From positions 1 to 64,000 of the forward strand of contig CAIMEY010000074.1 of assembly GCA_903840165.1 (NCBI GenBank): a stretch of DNA of 64,000 bases. The letters are read 5' to 3'. This document shows positions 19,091 through 28,086 of this stretch, piece after piece. The DNA is from an uncultured Myxococcales bacterium (GTDB lineage: Bacteria; Myxococcota_A; UBA9042). The translations under genes were made by a program, and so were the position numbers. A model generated the notes under the pieces. It saw only the letters and a program-made list of their open reading frames with translations. It did no database searches and had not been told where the DNA came from. How positions within the stretch are numbered: position 1 is the first letter of the stretch; each line of letters begins with the position of its first letter.

Positions 19091-20488
19091 ATGAAGCTGT
19101 CCGCGACCATCCACGGCCAAACCTTTGCCTTTCGCGACCTCAAGGACGCCCTCAACAAGGCCAGCGAACTCAAATCCGGTGACAGGGCCGCGGGTTTGGC
19201 GGCGTCGAGTACCCGTGAGCGCGTGGCTGCAAAACGCGTCGTGGCCGACCTGAACTTGCAGACCTTGTTCGAACATCCGTCCGTCCCCTATGAGCTCGAT
19301 GAAATTACACGATGTTCTGTCGACGGCATCGACCAGCGAACCCTCAAACGCATTGGCCAGTGGAGCGTCGCCGAGCTGCGCGAATGGATTCTCAATCGGC
19401 AGACCACCGCGGAAGAAATTGCTGAAATTTCAGGTGCATTAACGCCAGAGATGGTCAGCGCCGTCTGCAAGCTGATGTCGACGCTGGACCTCACCGTCGC
19501 TGGCCGTAAGATCCGCGTGGTGCGGCACTGCAACGGAACCATTGGTCTTGCTGGTCGAATTTCTTCGCGTTTGCAGCCCAATCATCCCGTGGACGACGTG
19601 GCCGGCATCCTGGCTGCGACTAAGGAAGGCCTGAGTTACGGCAATGGCGACGCGGTGTTGGGCATCAATCCGGCGACGGAGAGCACGGAAAACACCTCAA
19701 AGATCCTCCACGCCGTCAAAGATCTGATGCGCCAACACCGGATTCCCACGCAGGTTTGCGTGCTTGCCCACGTGACCATTCAGATGGCGGCGATGGAAAA
19801 GCACCGGGCGCCGTTGGACCTGTGCTTTCAGTCCCTGGCGGGCTCGGAGAAGGCCAACCGCAACTTCGGGATTTCAGTGCGTTTGATCGACGAGGCGTAC
19901 GACATGACCCGCCGCCTTGGCACGGCGCAAGGGCCTGATGTCATGTACTTTGAGACCGGCCAAGGCACGGCTTTGTCGGCCAATGCGCACCACGGCACCG
20001 ATCAGACGACGATGGAAGCGCGCGCTTACGCTTTTGCGAGGCGTTACAAGCCCTTCCTGGTCAATACGGTGGTGGGCTTCATCGGGCCGGAGTACCTGGA
20101 AAACAGCAAGCAAATCATGCGTGCCGGCCTAGAAGATCATTTCATGGGCAAATTATCTGGATTATCCATGGGTTGCGATGCGTGCTATACGAATCACGCC
20201 GAAGCAGACCAGGACGACCAGGAAATCCTTGAAATGTTGCTGGCTTCTGCGGGTGTGAACTACCTAATGGGCATTCCGCTCGGCGACGACGTGATGCTCA
20301 ACTACCAGACGACCAGTTTCCATGACAATGCACAAGTGCGCGAAATGTATGGACTTCGCCCGACTCCCGAGTTCGAGGCGTGGCTAGAGCGCATCGGCTT
20401 GTGGCGCAACGGCCGTCTGACCGAACGCGCGGGCGATCCGACCATCTTCGATACGCCGTATAGCCTGCGATCGGAGCGAAAAGTCTAA
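19091..20488 (+). CDS. eutB: Ethanolamine ammonia-lyase, large (catalytic) subunit
   Basis: A 465-residue protein with clear EutB sequence throughout: SGDRAAGLAA near the N-terminus, INPATES, QVCVLAHVT, YFETGQGTALSANAHHG, VNTVVGFIGPEYL, AGLEDHFMGKLSG, CDACYTNHAEADQDD and LNYQTTSFHD. It ends with NGRLTERAGDPTIF, as in the enterobacterial enzyme (about 453 residues). With EutC and adenosylcobalamin it converts ethanolamine to acetaldehyde and ammonia. The ATG at 19091 aligns with family starts. No small-subunit gene follows; the next gene is an unrelated convergent lipoprotein 24 bp on. No eut shell or cobalamin genes are seen. Confidence 0.97.
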   Translation: MKLSATIHGQTFAFRDLKDALNKASELKSGDRAAGLAASSTRERVAAKRVVADLNLQTLFEHPSVPYELDEITRCSVDGIDQRTLKRIGQWSVAELREWILNRQTTAEEIAEISGALTPEMVSAVCKLMSTLDLTVAGRKIRVVRHCNGTIGLAGRISSRLQPNHPVDDVAGILAATKEGLSYGNGDAVLGINPATESTENTSKILHAVKDLMRQHRIPTQVCVLAHVTIQMAAMEKHRAPLDLCFQSLAGSEKANRNFGISVRLIDEAYDMTRRLGTAQGPDVMYFETGQGTALSANAHHGTDQTTMEARAYAFARRYKPFLVNTVVGFIGPEYLENSKQIMRAGLEDHFMGKLSGLSMGCDACYTNHAEADQDDQEILEMLLASAGVNYLMGIPLGDDVMLNYQTTSFHDNAQVREMYGLRPTPEFEAWLERIGLWRNGRLTERAGDPTIFDTPYSLRSERKV

Positions 20489-20512
20489 TAAGTTCAAGCT
20501 GTTGACTGTGAA

Positions 20513-22570
20513 TCAGTAGGCCTTGGTGCCGTAAACCACTGTCGGGCTGCCAAAGGTCAAGGTCACGTCGCGGTTAGCGCGAATATCCTTGTAATTGCTC
20601 ACGGTCCCTTGACTATCCGGCCAGCGGACTTCAATGGCGTCGATGTCGCAGGCAGCACCGAGCCCGACCGTCAACATCAAGTCATGCTGGGCATTGCCAT
20701 GCCCATAACCACCCATGACTACGTGGGTTTGCGTCCTGCCTCCTGCGGTCACCCGGACCCGCGCGCCAATGGCTGACCGATTGACGCCGCCGCTTTGACC
20801 CGCAGGGGTAGCACCGCCATCTAAATGAATTCGCACTAGATTTTGCTGTTGGGCCTGATCATTGCGCAGGGCGATGAGCCACGGACGAACCACCTCACCC
20901 TTGCTGGCGGCGTAGTTGGTGCTGCTGACGAGGTCGAGGTCGCCATCGCCATCGATGTCAATCCAGGCAGGCACGCCGTAGTTGCGAATATCCTTGGTGA
21001 TAAGGCCAGCCTGATCGTCAATCCGCACAAAGGTGCCGTCCACTTGCTGCTGAAACAGCGAGGCCGTGTCGGTCGGGCCGTAGGCACCGGTCTGGGTCCA
21101 CATCACGTCCTTGAGGCCGTCCAAGTCAACATCGACCATAACTGCCATGGATTCTCCGTGGTTCCAGTACACGCCCTTCTCCGGTCGGTCTAGGCCCGTG
21201 GCAACATTGCCCGGTCGCGTGAATTTGCTGCCGTCGCCCGGATTGAGAATCAATTCGCTGGGATCAGCGGCGCTTCCGACGTCACCGTGGACAATCGTTG
21301 CCGACAAAAGGTCCATGTCGCCATCGTCGTCGATATCCCCGCAAGCAAAGCTGAAATAGTTGCCGCCAAGGCTGTACGCCTGGTCGGTGATGCCGGGCAT
21401 CCAGCCGCGGAAATACGGGCCGCTGCCGGCGCCGAACGCGTCGACGCAGGACACGCCTGGGGCCGGTGGCATCGGCTGACAGTGCTTATCAGTTGGATTT
21501 GCTGCACAAAAGCAACGAAACGACACGTCATCGCTGTAGTCGACGCGGTCATCGTGATCGAGGCCGAGTTGGTGGCCGACCTCGCTGAACTGCCCGCCAT
21601 CATTGAGCCAAGCCTGACATTCTTCGCGGCCGTAGGAGGCAAAGACCATGTCGTCGTCGCCATCGCCGTCGAGGTCACATGCGACGTTGCCAAAGACGTG
21701 GCGCCACTGCGTCCCCTTGGCCAAGGTACCGTCCTTGGTGGGTAGGCCTACATCCTTAGAAACATTTGTGAAAGCGCCGGTGCCATCGCCGCGAAACAGG
21801 GTTGGCGGAATATTCGGGTCGGCCGGATTGTACGGCCAATGCGCGACGGTCGACGGCCAAAAGTCGAGAAAGCCGTCCCGATCATAGTCCAGAAGCACAC
21901 TTCCCGGGACCCAAAAAGCCTTCTTGTTCAGCTCACTTGTCGGCGCCAGGCTAAAGTGTCCTTGGCCGTCGCCCAGCATCGCGTCGCACGCATCCTCCGG
22001 GGCTGCTGCGGCTGAGGTGACCTCGTCGCTCGGGCAAAGCACAGCATCGACATGCCCATCATTGTTGAGGTCGCCGAGATTCGCTAGGCCCCAGCCGCGG
22101 TTGCCTTTGCCATCGCGCGTCGCCAACAAGCCCGACTCAGCGGTGGTGTCGACAAACTTGCGCTGGCCCGGATGGGCTGGATCTGCGCGATTCATCAAGA
22201 GAAAGTGCAAGGGCTTGCCGGCCCAGTTGGGATCGGTGATTTGGCGGTGTGAAGTGACGGCGGCGACGAAAAGGTCTGCAAATCCATCGCCGTCGACATC
22301 AGCCGCCTCGATCGCTGAGCCGACTGAAAAGGTATCCGCCGTTGAACCCAAGTTCATGGCCGCGCTGACGTCGGTAAACGTCGGAATTCCCAAGGCTCCT
22401 GGGGTCTTGCAGATGCGCGGCGGCAGATTTGCTTGGGCATCGGCAGCGTCGGCCCCGGCATCAGCTACCGTATTACCGGTCGAGTCTGCTGTGCTTACAG
22501 GGGATTGGGTCGTCGTTGTCGAACAGCCCAGGCCCACGCCGAGCAACAGGGCAAATCGCAGACGCAGCAT
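20513..22570 (-). CDS. FG-GAP/VCBS repeat lipoprotein with ASPIC/UnbV domain (CRTAC1-like)
   Basis: A 685-residue lipoprotein with the lipobox VGLGC at about residue 16. Seven Asp-rich calcium-binding loops of the FG-GAP type are visible: ADVDGDGFADLF, GDLNNDGHVDAV, LDYDRDGFLDFW, CDLDGDGDDDMV, GDIDDDGDMDLL, VDVDLDGLKDVM and IDIDGDGDLDLV. These imply a seven-bladed propeller. The last 110 residues match the ASPIC/UnbV domain (IGARVRV near its start, then VGLGAACDIDAIEVRWPD). A GAGG site precedes the start. The function is unknown; surface adhesion or matrix binding is usual speculation. A 66-bp gap separates it from the PDZ gene. Confidence 0.9.
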   Translation of the reverse strand: MLRLRFALLLGVGLGCSTTTTQSPVSTADSTGNTVADAGADAADAQANLPPRICKTPGALGIPTFTDVSAAMNLGSTADTFSVGSAIEAADVDGDGFADLFVAAVTSHRQITDPNWAGKPLHFLLMNRADPAHPGQRKFVDTTAESGLLATRDGKGNRGWGLANLGDLNNDGHVDAVLCPSDEVTSAAAAPEDACDAMLGDGQGHFSLAPTSELNKKAFWVPGSVLLDYDRDGFLDFWPSTVAHWPYNPADPNIPPTLFRGDGTGAFTNVSKDVGLPTKDGTLAKGTQWRHVFGNVACDLDGDGDDDMVFASYGREECQAWLNDGGQFSEVGHQLGLDHDDRVDYSDDVSFRCFCAANPTDKHCQPMPPAPGVSCVDAFGAGSGPYFRGWMPGITDQAYSLGGNYFSFACGDIDDDGDMDLLSATIVHGDVGSAADPSELILNPGDGSKFTRPGNVATGLDRPEKGVYWNHGESMAVMVDVDLDGLKDVMWTQTGAYGPTDTASLFQQQVDGTFVRIDDQAGLITKDIRNYGVPAWIDIDGDGDLDLVSSTNYAASKGEVVRPWLIALRNDQAQQQNLVRIHLDGGATPAGQSGGVNRSAIGARVRVTAGGRTQTHVVMGGYGHGNAQHDLMLTVGLGAACDIDAIEVRWPDSQGTVSNYKDIRANRDVTLTFGSPTVVYGTKAY

Positions 22571-22636
22571 GTGGACCTCTAATTGCTTGAAAGTAGGCTA
22601 TTCATCTCGGGTTGGCGCATCATTCGCCGGACGGTC

Positions 22637-23698
22637 CTAGGGCTCTGCGTGCAGCAACCGCGCCGTTGTCAGCACAGCGGTTTGCGTTTGTCCCCCATGT
22701 TCGTACTCAATCACCATGCGCCCACCTGGCGTGCCGAGCAAATAGCCCTGCACGGCTGTGGAATTGAGGGATGCACAGGCCCGGCCATCGATGCGCAGCA
22801 GGCGATCGCCTGACTGGATCCCGGCCCCGGCTGCCGGGGAATCTGGCATAACATTAGTAATTTCAATGTGATTGTCCTGGCTCTTGACCGTGATGCCCAC
22901 ACCTTGCTCGGCCGTTTGCTGCGCTCCCTCCGCCGGCTGCAGTGCTACGTCGTTCACCACCGTCCCTTGCCAGGGCACGCTCAGACCGCCAATCGTTTCA
23001 GTGATGTAGCCCGAGGCCCGCACTTGCAGATGCCCCATGCCCGTGCCGACGCCGCGCACGGAGAACTCACCGTTTTCATTGGTTGTTGTCTGCCATGGCT
23101 GCCTTGCCGTGTCGGTCGTCAGCGTCAGGATGGCCCCAACCACAGGCTTGCCTTGGGCCGTCACCTTGCCCTGGACGGTGGCCCCATCCTGAAGCAACAG
23201 CATGAGATCGCGGCGTTCTCCACCTCGCGGCACGTCGACTTGCACCGTCACGCTGGCCCGGTCTGCAGCCGATGCAGTCACATCGTAACTACCTGGATGT
23301 ACGGGACCAATGCGGAAGTTCGTGCCGTCAAACACCGCCGGCAACGGGGTTCCTTGGGGCCTGAGCAATTGCACCACGGCACCGGAGATGGGTTTGCCAT
23401 GCCGATCAAGGACTTGTCCTGAGACATAGCCGTCATCGAGCACCGCGGCGCGTTCGGTCGGCGCTGCGGCGATTTGGCTCGGGGCTACGCGGGCTTGAGG
23501 CCCTTTGACCTCCGCCGGCGCCAGGGCCCTGCGCTGCGACTCGACCTCAAGATGATCAAGTGGATCGTCCTTCACTTCAGAGGCTTTACCGGCCACCTCA
23601 GCCTTGGGGGGGACCGGCTCAGGGCGTAGCACCCACACGATAACCAGGGCGGTCAGCAAGACCAGCGCGCCGAACCATAGCAGGTGTCGCCTCGTCAT
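22637..23698 (-). CDS. Carboxypeptidase-regulatory-like repeat protein with C-terminal PDZ domain
   Basis: A 353-residue protein with one N-terminal membrane helix (LLWFGALVLLTALVIVWVL), so probably anchored in the inner membrane with a periplasmic body. Two carboxypeptidase-regulatory-like/beta-sandwich repeats follow: about residues 95-165, VSGQVLDRHGKPISGAVV, and 170-245, VQGKVTAQGKPVVGAIL. A PDZ domain covers about 270-345 (VMPDSPAAGAGIQSGDRLLRIDG). The GGGAGGG ribosome site favours the start at 23698. No protease domain is present. It sits between the DsbA-like and FG-GAP genes on the same strand. The partner protein is unknown. Confidence 0.85.
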   Translation of the reverse strand: MTRRHLLWFGALVLLTALVIVWVLRPEPVPPKAEVAGKASEVKDDPLDHLEVESQRRALAPAEVKGPQARVAPSQIAAAPTERAAVLDDGYVSGQVLDRHGKPISGAVVQLLRPQGTPLPAVFDGTNFRIGPVHPGSYDVTASAADRASVTVQVDVPRGGERRDLMLLLQDGATVQGKVTAQGKPVVGAILTLTTDTARQPWQTTTNENGEFSVRGVGTGMGHLQVRASGYITETIGGLSVPWQGTVVNDVALQPAEGAQQTAEQGVGITVKSQDNHIEITNVMPDSPAAGAGIQSGDRLLRIDGRACASLNSTAVQGYLLGTPGGRMVIEYEHGGQTQTAVLTTARLLHAEP

Positions 23699-23762
23699 CG
23701 GCCCTCCCCGCACGGTCAAGAAACAAGGCACCCAAGCCCTGTTATCCAGTCATTTCAGAAGA

Positions 23763-23796
23763 TTGAGCTGCCCGATCGCGCGGTCGGCCGGCTCAA
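23763..23796 (-). terminator. Candidate hairpin terminator after the DsbA-like gene
   Basis: A symmetric hairpin: TTGAGC (23763-23768) pairs with GCTCAA (23791-23796). A three-base internal loop on each side, then CCGA/TCGG, closes an eight-base loop. On the minus strand it is followed by TCTTCTG, a weak T-rich tract. It lies just past the stop of the 23811-25211 gene. Confidence 0.4.
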
Positions 23797-23810
23797 ACGC
23801 CCGGGAGCGT

Positions 23811-25211
23811 CTACTTGCCTAGGCCCAGGTAAACCCGCGCCACGGCTTCCAAACCTTCGGGCGGATAGCCGCGGGGACCCTGGTAGCGCAGGCCATTGAT
23901 AAACACCGACGGCGTGCCGGTGACGCCGAGGTTGGCACCTTCCTGTTTATCCCGAGAAATCAGCTGCTTACCAGCGCCACTGTCGAGGTCTTTCTTGAAT
24001 CGCGCCATGTCCAGACCCACCTGTTGGGCGTACTTCTCCAGATCGGGCCGATCCAGCGCCGACTGGTTGGCAAAGAGAACATCGTGGTATTCCCAGAACT
24101 TGCCTTGGGCTAGCGCCGCCATGCTGGCTTCAGCGGCGATCTGCGCGTGGTCGTGGATGTCTAGGGGCATCTGCTTGTAGACAATGCGCACATCATTGGG
24201 GAACTTCTTGGCAAAGTCGTGGATGCTCGGCGCCAACTTGCTGCAGAAAGGACACTGGAAGTCTTCAAAAACCTCCACTTCGATCTTACCTGTCTTGCTT
24301 CCGAGGATGGCGTCGCCGTCCGTATTGATCTTGACCGCCGGCCCGCCCGTCTGCTCGAAGAACTTGCCGTTCTTGACGATGTCGTCGTAGTTCCCGGGAT
24401 TCTTAGCGATCTGCTGGTCAATCAGTTCCTTGAGGTGGTCTAGGGTCTTGGGCGGGCTCAGGCGCACGCCATTGACCAGGATGTTCGGGTAGCTGTGGGC
24501 GGCCACTTCGCTCGCTAGCAGGGAGTCGCGCAGGACCTGGCCGCGGTATTTTTCAGCGTCGAGGTCCTTCTTGAACTTGGCCATATCGCAGCCAATTTCC
24601 TGGGCAAGCGATTCCAAGCTAGCCCGACCGGTGGCCTGCGTCTTCATCGCTTTGTCAAAGAAAGGCCAGAACTTACCCTGCGCATTGGCGGCCAGGCTCG
24701 CTTCAGCCGCAACAATGGCATCCGGATGGTGCAAGGGCACGGCTTTCTGCTTGAAATGAATCTGGATCTTGTCGCCATAGGCCTGGGCAACTTGCTCGAC
24801 AACCGGTGCGAAGTCAGAGGACTCTTGGTTGCCAAAGCCGGCAAAGACAACGACCTTGACCTTGGCAGAATCAGGACCTTTTTTGGCATCATCGGCGAAG
24901 ATGGGCACGCGCCAGATTTGGTTGGGATCGGCGGGCGCGCTGGGTGCAGCAGCTGCGCTACCGCCAGACCCACCGGCCGCGGCGACGGGTGCTGGGGGCG
25001 GAGCCAAGGGAGCGGCTGGCGCAGAACTGCCAGAATTTGAGCCTGAATTCGCCGGTTCTGCCGCTGCAGCGCCAGGTGCAGTGCCGACCTCCGCAGGGGC
25101 CGACGCTGTCGCCGGCACTGCGCTACCAGCGCTCGGTGCGGTCATGCGACCAACTAGATAACCGCCGATGAATAGGGCCAAAATTGCAATGATTGCTTGC
25201 TCTCGCTTCAT
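23811..25211 (-). CDS. Tandem DsbA-like thioredoxin-fold protein with one inactive domain
   Basis: A 466-residue protein. An N-terminal helix (AIIAILALFIGGYLVG) anchors it, and an Ala/Pro/Ser-rich linker reaches to about residue 95. Two DsbA/DsbG-like domains follow. The second, about residues 300-466, has FEDFQCPFCSKL with a complete CxxC and the cis-Pro loop GTPSVFING. The first, about 105-285, has the equivalent FAGFGNQESSDF where both Cys are lost, but keeps a YPNILVNG cis-Pro loop. Activity is therefore expected in one domain only. The inactive copy may bind substrate or dimerise. A role in forming disulfides of the Cys-rich lipoproteins in this window is plausible but inferred. Confidence 0.88.
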   Translation of the reverse strand: MKREQAIIAILALFIGGYLVGRMTAPSAGSAVPATASAPAEVGTAPGAAAAEPANSGSNSGSSAPAAPLAPPPAPVAAAGGSGGSAAAAPSAPADPNQIWRVPIFADDAKKGPDSAKVKVVVFAGFGNQESSDFAPVVEQVAQAYGDKIQIHFKQKAVPLHHPDAIVAAEASLAANAQGKFWPFFDKAMKTQATGRASLESLAQEIGCDMAKFKKDLDAEKYRGQVLRDSLLASEVAAHSYPNILVNGVRLSPPKTLDHLKELIDQQIAKNPGNYDDIVKNGKFFEQTGGPAVKINTDGDAILGSKTGKIEVEVFEDFQCPFCSKLAPSIHDFAKKFPNDVRIVYKQMPLDIHDHAQIAAEASMAALAQGKFWEYHDVLFANQSALDRPDLEKYAQQVGLDMARFKKDLDSGAGKQLISRDKQEGANLGVTGTPSVFINGLRYQGPRGYPPEGLEAVARVYLGLGK

Positions 25212-25499
25212 GCCTGCCTCGTAGTGGCGCAACATCCAGAGGTGCGCACGAACCAGTAGATTCGCGCGACTTGCGCGCCCTTAGTGTGCCGTGACACCGC
25301 ACACTGACGCAAGATCCCCGCAGCCAGACAAAGTATTCCCGCAAAAGGGCGAGACGCCTTCGCCGTACGGCTGAGGCCAGCGCCGGTTGCGGTCCGTCTT
25401 GAGAAGAAAATCGCTTTAAAAACAAAGGATTGTCTCAGGTGTGCGCGGTGAGTTGCGGTGGCGCTGCCTTAGTGATGACAATCCATGTCGCGATTGGCG

Positions 25500-26741
25500 C
25501 TACAGCCCGATATTCTTACGCAATTGCTGGCGGTGCGATTCGAACGTGAGCGAATTGATGACCTCAGGCGCGTTGACCGGATCGACCACGTTCTGCCACA
25601 TTGCCGTGGCCGTCTTGACCTGGGTGTCTGGGAAGCTGACAATGGTCATGATCTCAATCAATTGGCGGCAGGTGAATCGCGATCCGGCGCGCACCTGATC
25701 GTCCACGGCGGCGACTTGACTGGCCGGGAAGGAAGCATCGCGGACGCGCTGGGCAAAAGCCGCGAAAGCATTGGAATCCATCGCTGTGACTGCTGGACCG
25801 CGCTCGCGGTCATGGTCTCTACCCTCCTCGCGGGGGTTGTACTTCTCGAGTGGTTGACGCTCGCGATCCCGTTCGTGGTCGCGGCGTTCGCGCACCTCAA
25901 CACCCGGCCCCTGAGGCGGCACACAGCCACAAACCGATCGCTTGCCGGCAACCACGGTTCGCCATTGACCATTCCAGGTGCCCGGTGCGCATACGGCCGG
26001 GCAACGCTGATTGGCTTCCCCTTGATTCCACAGCGGTCCAGCCTCGGCATCATAGGCCTGGGGCGGCAGGGGAGGCGGCAGAGGCGTCGAGCGGACATTG
26101 TCACATTCGCAAACGGACATCTGACCTTGGCGCGTTGTCCACCATTGTCCGGTCCACACCGTCGGCGCGCAGAGTTGGGGGCACTTGTTGGTCGCATCTT
26201 GTTGATTCCACAAGGGACCGGCCTCAACGATGCGCTTGCCATTGCCGGCTTGGCGAACGGGCGGCGGCAGAGCTACCGGCGCGGCCAGCGGCGTGAAATG
26301 CCAAGTTTGGTTGGCGTGGCCATGGCAACCAAAGAGAATAACGCGGGTTCCAGGGCGATTGTTGCCGCCGTCGACGTCCATGCATTTGTTGCCTAGACCG
26401 ACCAACCGGCCCTGGGCTTGCAGGGACCAGCGCTGATTGGCGCCGGCGTGGCAGGGGTACATGACCAGGGCCGTGCCGTCGTTGTCATTGACATGCTTGA
26501 CATCTAGGCACATGCCGCCCAGGCCGCGGACCGTGCCGTCTGGCTGAAGTTGCCACTGTTGGTTCGGCGCGCCGTTGCAAATGCCGATGCCGACTGGGGC
26601 GTAGGCATCCGCTCGTCCACCCTGCACTTCGAGGCAATGGCCGCCAAGCCCCTGCAACTGCCCGGATTGCTGGGCAAAGGCCCCGCCAGCGCCCAGCATG
26701 AGGCCGGCAAAGACCGTACAGAAAATCGCTTTGTTCATCAT
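25500..26741 (-). CDS. Secreted lectin-like protein: ricin-B, two MVL-type mannan-binding repeats and DUF4476
   Basis: A 413-residue secreted protein with a signal peptide ending near AFAQQ. Residues about 28-150 form a ricin-type beta-trefoil with three GGxCLxV-type blades and matching NQQW/NQRW/NQTW motifs. Two copies of the MVL mannan-binding motif follow at about 172-213 and 232-276, each with EAGPLWNQ, Cys pairs, W-TGQW or W-NGQW, and SVCEC/SVCGC. An Arg/Asp/Glu-rich linker leads to a DUF4476 domain at about 320-405 (FAQRVRDASF, SRFTCRQLIEIM, VDPVNAPEVI). This order suggests carbohydrate binding joined to a helical domain of unknown role. A 229-bp gap separates it from rlmN. Confidence 0.9.
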   Translation of the reverse strand: MMNKAIFCTVFAGLMLGAGGAFAQQSGQLQGLGGHCLEVQGGRADAYAPVGIGICNGAPNQQWQLQPDGTVRGLGGMCLDVKHVNDNDGTALVMYPCHAGANQRWSLQAQGRLVGLGNKCMDVDGGNNRPGTRVILFGCHGHANQTWHFTPLAAPVALPPPVRQAGNGKRIVEAGPLWNQQDATNKCPQLCAPTVWTGQWWTTRQGQMSVCECDNVRSTPLPPPLPPQAYDAEAGPLWNQGEANQRCPAVCAPGTWNGQWRTVVAGKRSVCGCVPPQGPGVEVRERRDHERDRERQPLEKYNPREEGRDHDRERGPAVTAMDSNAFAAFAQRVRDASFPASQVAAVDDQVRAGSRFTCRQLIEIMTIVSFPDTQVKTATAMWQNVVDPVNAPEVINSLTFESHRQQLRKNIGL

Positions 26742-26954
26742 GTCTAAGCTTCCCTCGGCGTCATCGGCGCGCCGGTTGCGTCAACGCGTTGGCGGCAGCG
26801 ACGATTCACGACCCGCGACCGCACTTTGCTCCGTGCTACGCGCCCCAGGCGCAGCCAGCCGATGGTGCCACAGGTTGGCAGCATCGGCCACAACACGGCA
26901 GTTCATTTGGTAGTACAAGGGTCTATCTACCTAACAATGAACGCATTTTACGAG

Positions 26955-26973
26955 TAGGCGACAATTCCGCCTA
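26955..26973 (-). terminator. Small hairpin at the rlmN stop codon
   Basis: TAGGCG (26955-26960) and CGCCTA (26968-26973) form a six-bp stem with a seven-base loop. The right arm includes the rlmN stop codon on the minus strand. No clear T-tract follows, so it may be a weak terminator or an mRNA-end stabiliser. Confidence 0.3.
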
Positions 26974-28086
26974 GCCCGCCTTCTGCCGATGCAGCCCAGC
27001 CAGTTGCCCGCAGGCCCCACCGACATCACGGCCATGCGGGTAGCGAACCATGGCGCGAACGCCTTGTTCTAACAGCCTTTTCTGAAAAGCCAGCACCTGT
27101 TCTTGGTCTGGCTGGCGCAGCGCCGGATCGGGCCCTGGATTGGCCGGGATCAGGTTGCAACGACTCGGAATTCCCTGGAGCCAGGCCCCCAGCAGGTCGG
27201 CGTCGGCCAAGGCGTCATTGAATCCGGCAAAGAGGATGTACTCCACCAGAATTTCCCGACCAGCCGGCAGACAAGCCAGAATCTTTTCTTTGAGTTCCGC
27301 CAAATTGCAGCCGCGACCGATGGGCATCACACGCGCGCGGCGGGCATCGTCCGGCGCATTGAGGCTCAGGGCGAGGTTGGCACGCGTTTGGTCAAAAAAA
27401 GCAGGGAGTTGCTGCGCCACGCCGACCGTGCTCACGGTGATCTTGCGGATGGACACGCCAAAGGCCAGGGTATCACTGAGGATATTCACAGCGTCGACCA
27501 CTTGAGGCCAATTATCAAGAGGTTCGCCCATGCCCATGAACACGACGTTGCTCAGCGCCGGCCTATCCCCGCGCACCTGCTGCCACAGCAGGAGCGAACC
27601 CTGAAATTGCTCGACGATTTCACAGGTTTGCAGGTTGCGTTGCAGGCCCAGACGCCCCGTTTCACAGAAGGCGCAGCGCCGCGCACAGCCGACTTGGCTC
27701 GACACGCAGACAGTCACGCGCCGGCCATTGCTCGATGGAATAATCACACTTTCAAGGACTTGTCCGTCGGTAGTACGCCACAGCAGCCTCTCGCTGCCGT
27801 CCTGGCTGCTTGCGCGCTCGGCCAAGGTAAGGGAGGGCGTATCAAGATACAAATCAGCGAGTTGCGCCATGACGGGCTTGGAACACAGGGCCAGGGCCTG
27901 AGCCCGTGTCAACTGCGCCGTCCTTTGCGCGTGGCCGATGTCGCGGACAGCCTGACGGGCCTGACCCGGACGAATCCCTTTGCTTTGCAAGGCTTGCATC
28001 AGCAACTGCGGAGGCCAAGCCAGGGGAGGTCGCGGCCTAGTCAGCACCGTTTCAGAGGCTGGCAACATCTCAATATCACCCATCAT
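26971..28086 (-). CDS. rlmN: RlmN-type radical SAM 23S rRNA methyltransferase (Cfr/RlmN family)
   Basis: A 371-residue protein that methylates C2 of A2503 in 23S rRNA, and A37 of some tRNAs. The radical SAM cluster is CARRCAFC near residue 133. FMGMGEPLDNW and SLNAPDD are family motifs. The resolving Cys lies in GRDVGGACGQL at the C-terminus. Sequence motifs fit RlmN better than Cfr, but only phylogeny would settle the branch. Two Met codons open it directly after the TAA of the upstream helicase gene, so translation is coupled. Confidence 0.9.
   Translation of the reverse strand: MMGDIEMLPASETVLTRPRPPLAWPPQLLMQALQSKGIRPGQARQAVRDIGHAQRTAQLTRAQALALCSKPVMAQLADLYLDTPSLTLAERASSQDGSERLLWRTTDGQVLESVIIPSSNGRRVTVCVSSQVGCARRCAFCETGRLGLQRNLQTCEIVEQFQGSLLLWQQVRGDRPALSNVVFMGMGEPLDNWPQVVDAVNILSDTLAFGVSIRKITVSTVGVAQQLPAFFDQTRANLALSLNAPDDARRARVMPIGRGCNLAELKEKILACLPAGREILVEYILFAGFNDALADADLLGAWLQGIPSRCNLIPANPGPDPALRQPDQEQVLAFQKRLLEQGVRAMVRYPHGRDVGGACGQLAGLHRQKAG

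Noticed and set aside
20490-20512. Terminator between eutB and the FG-GAP gene
   Set aside because: The 24-bp gap has no stable hairpin or T-tract.
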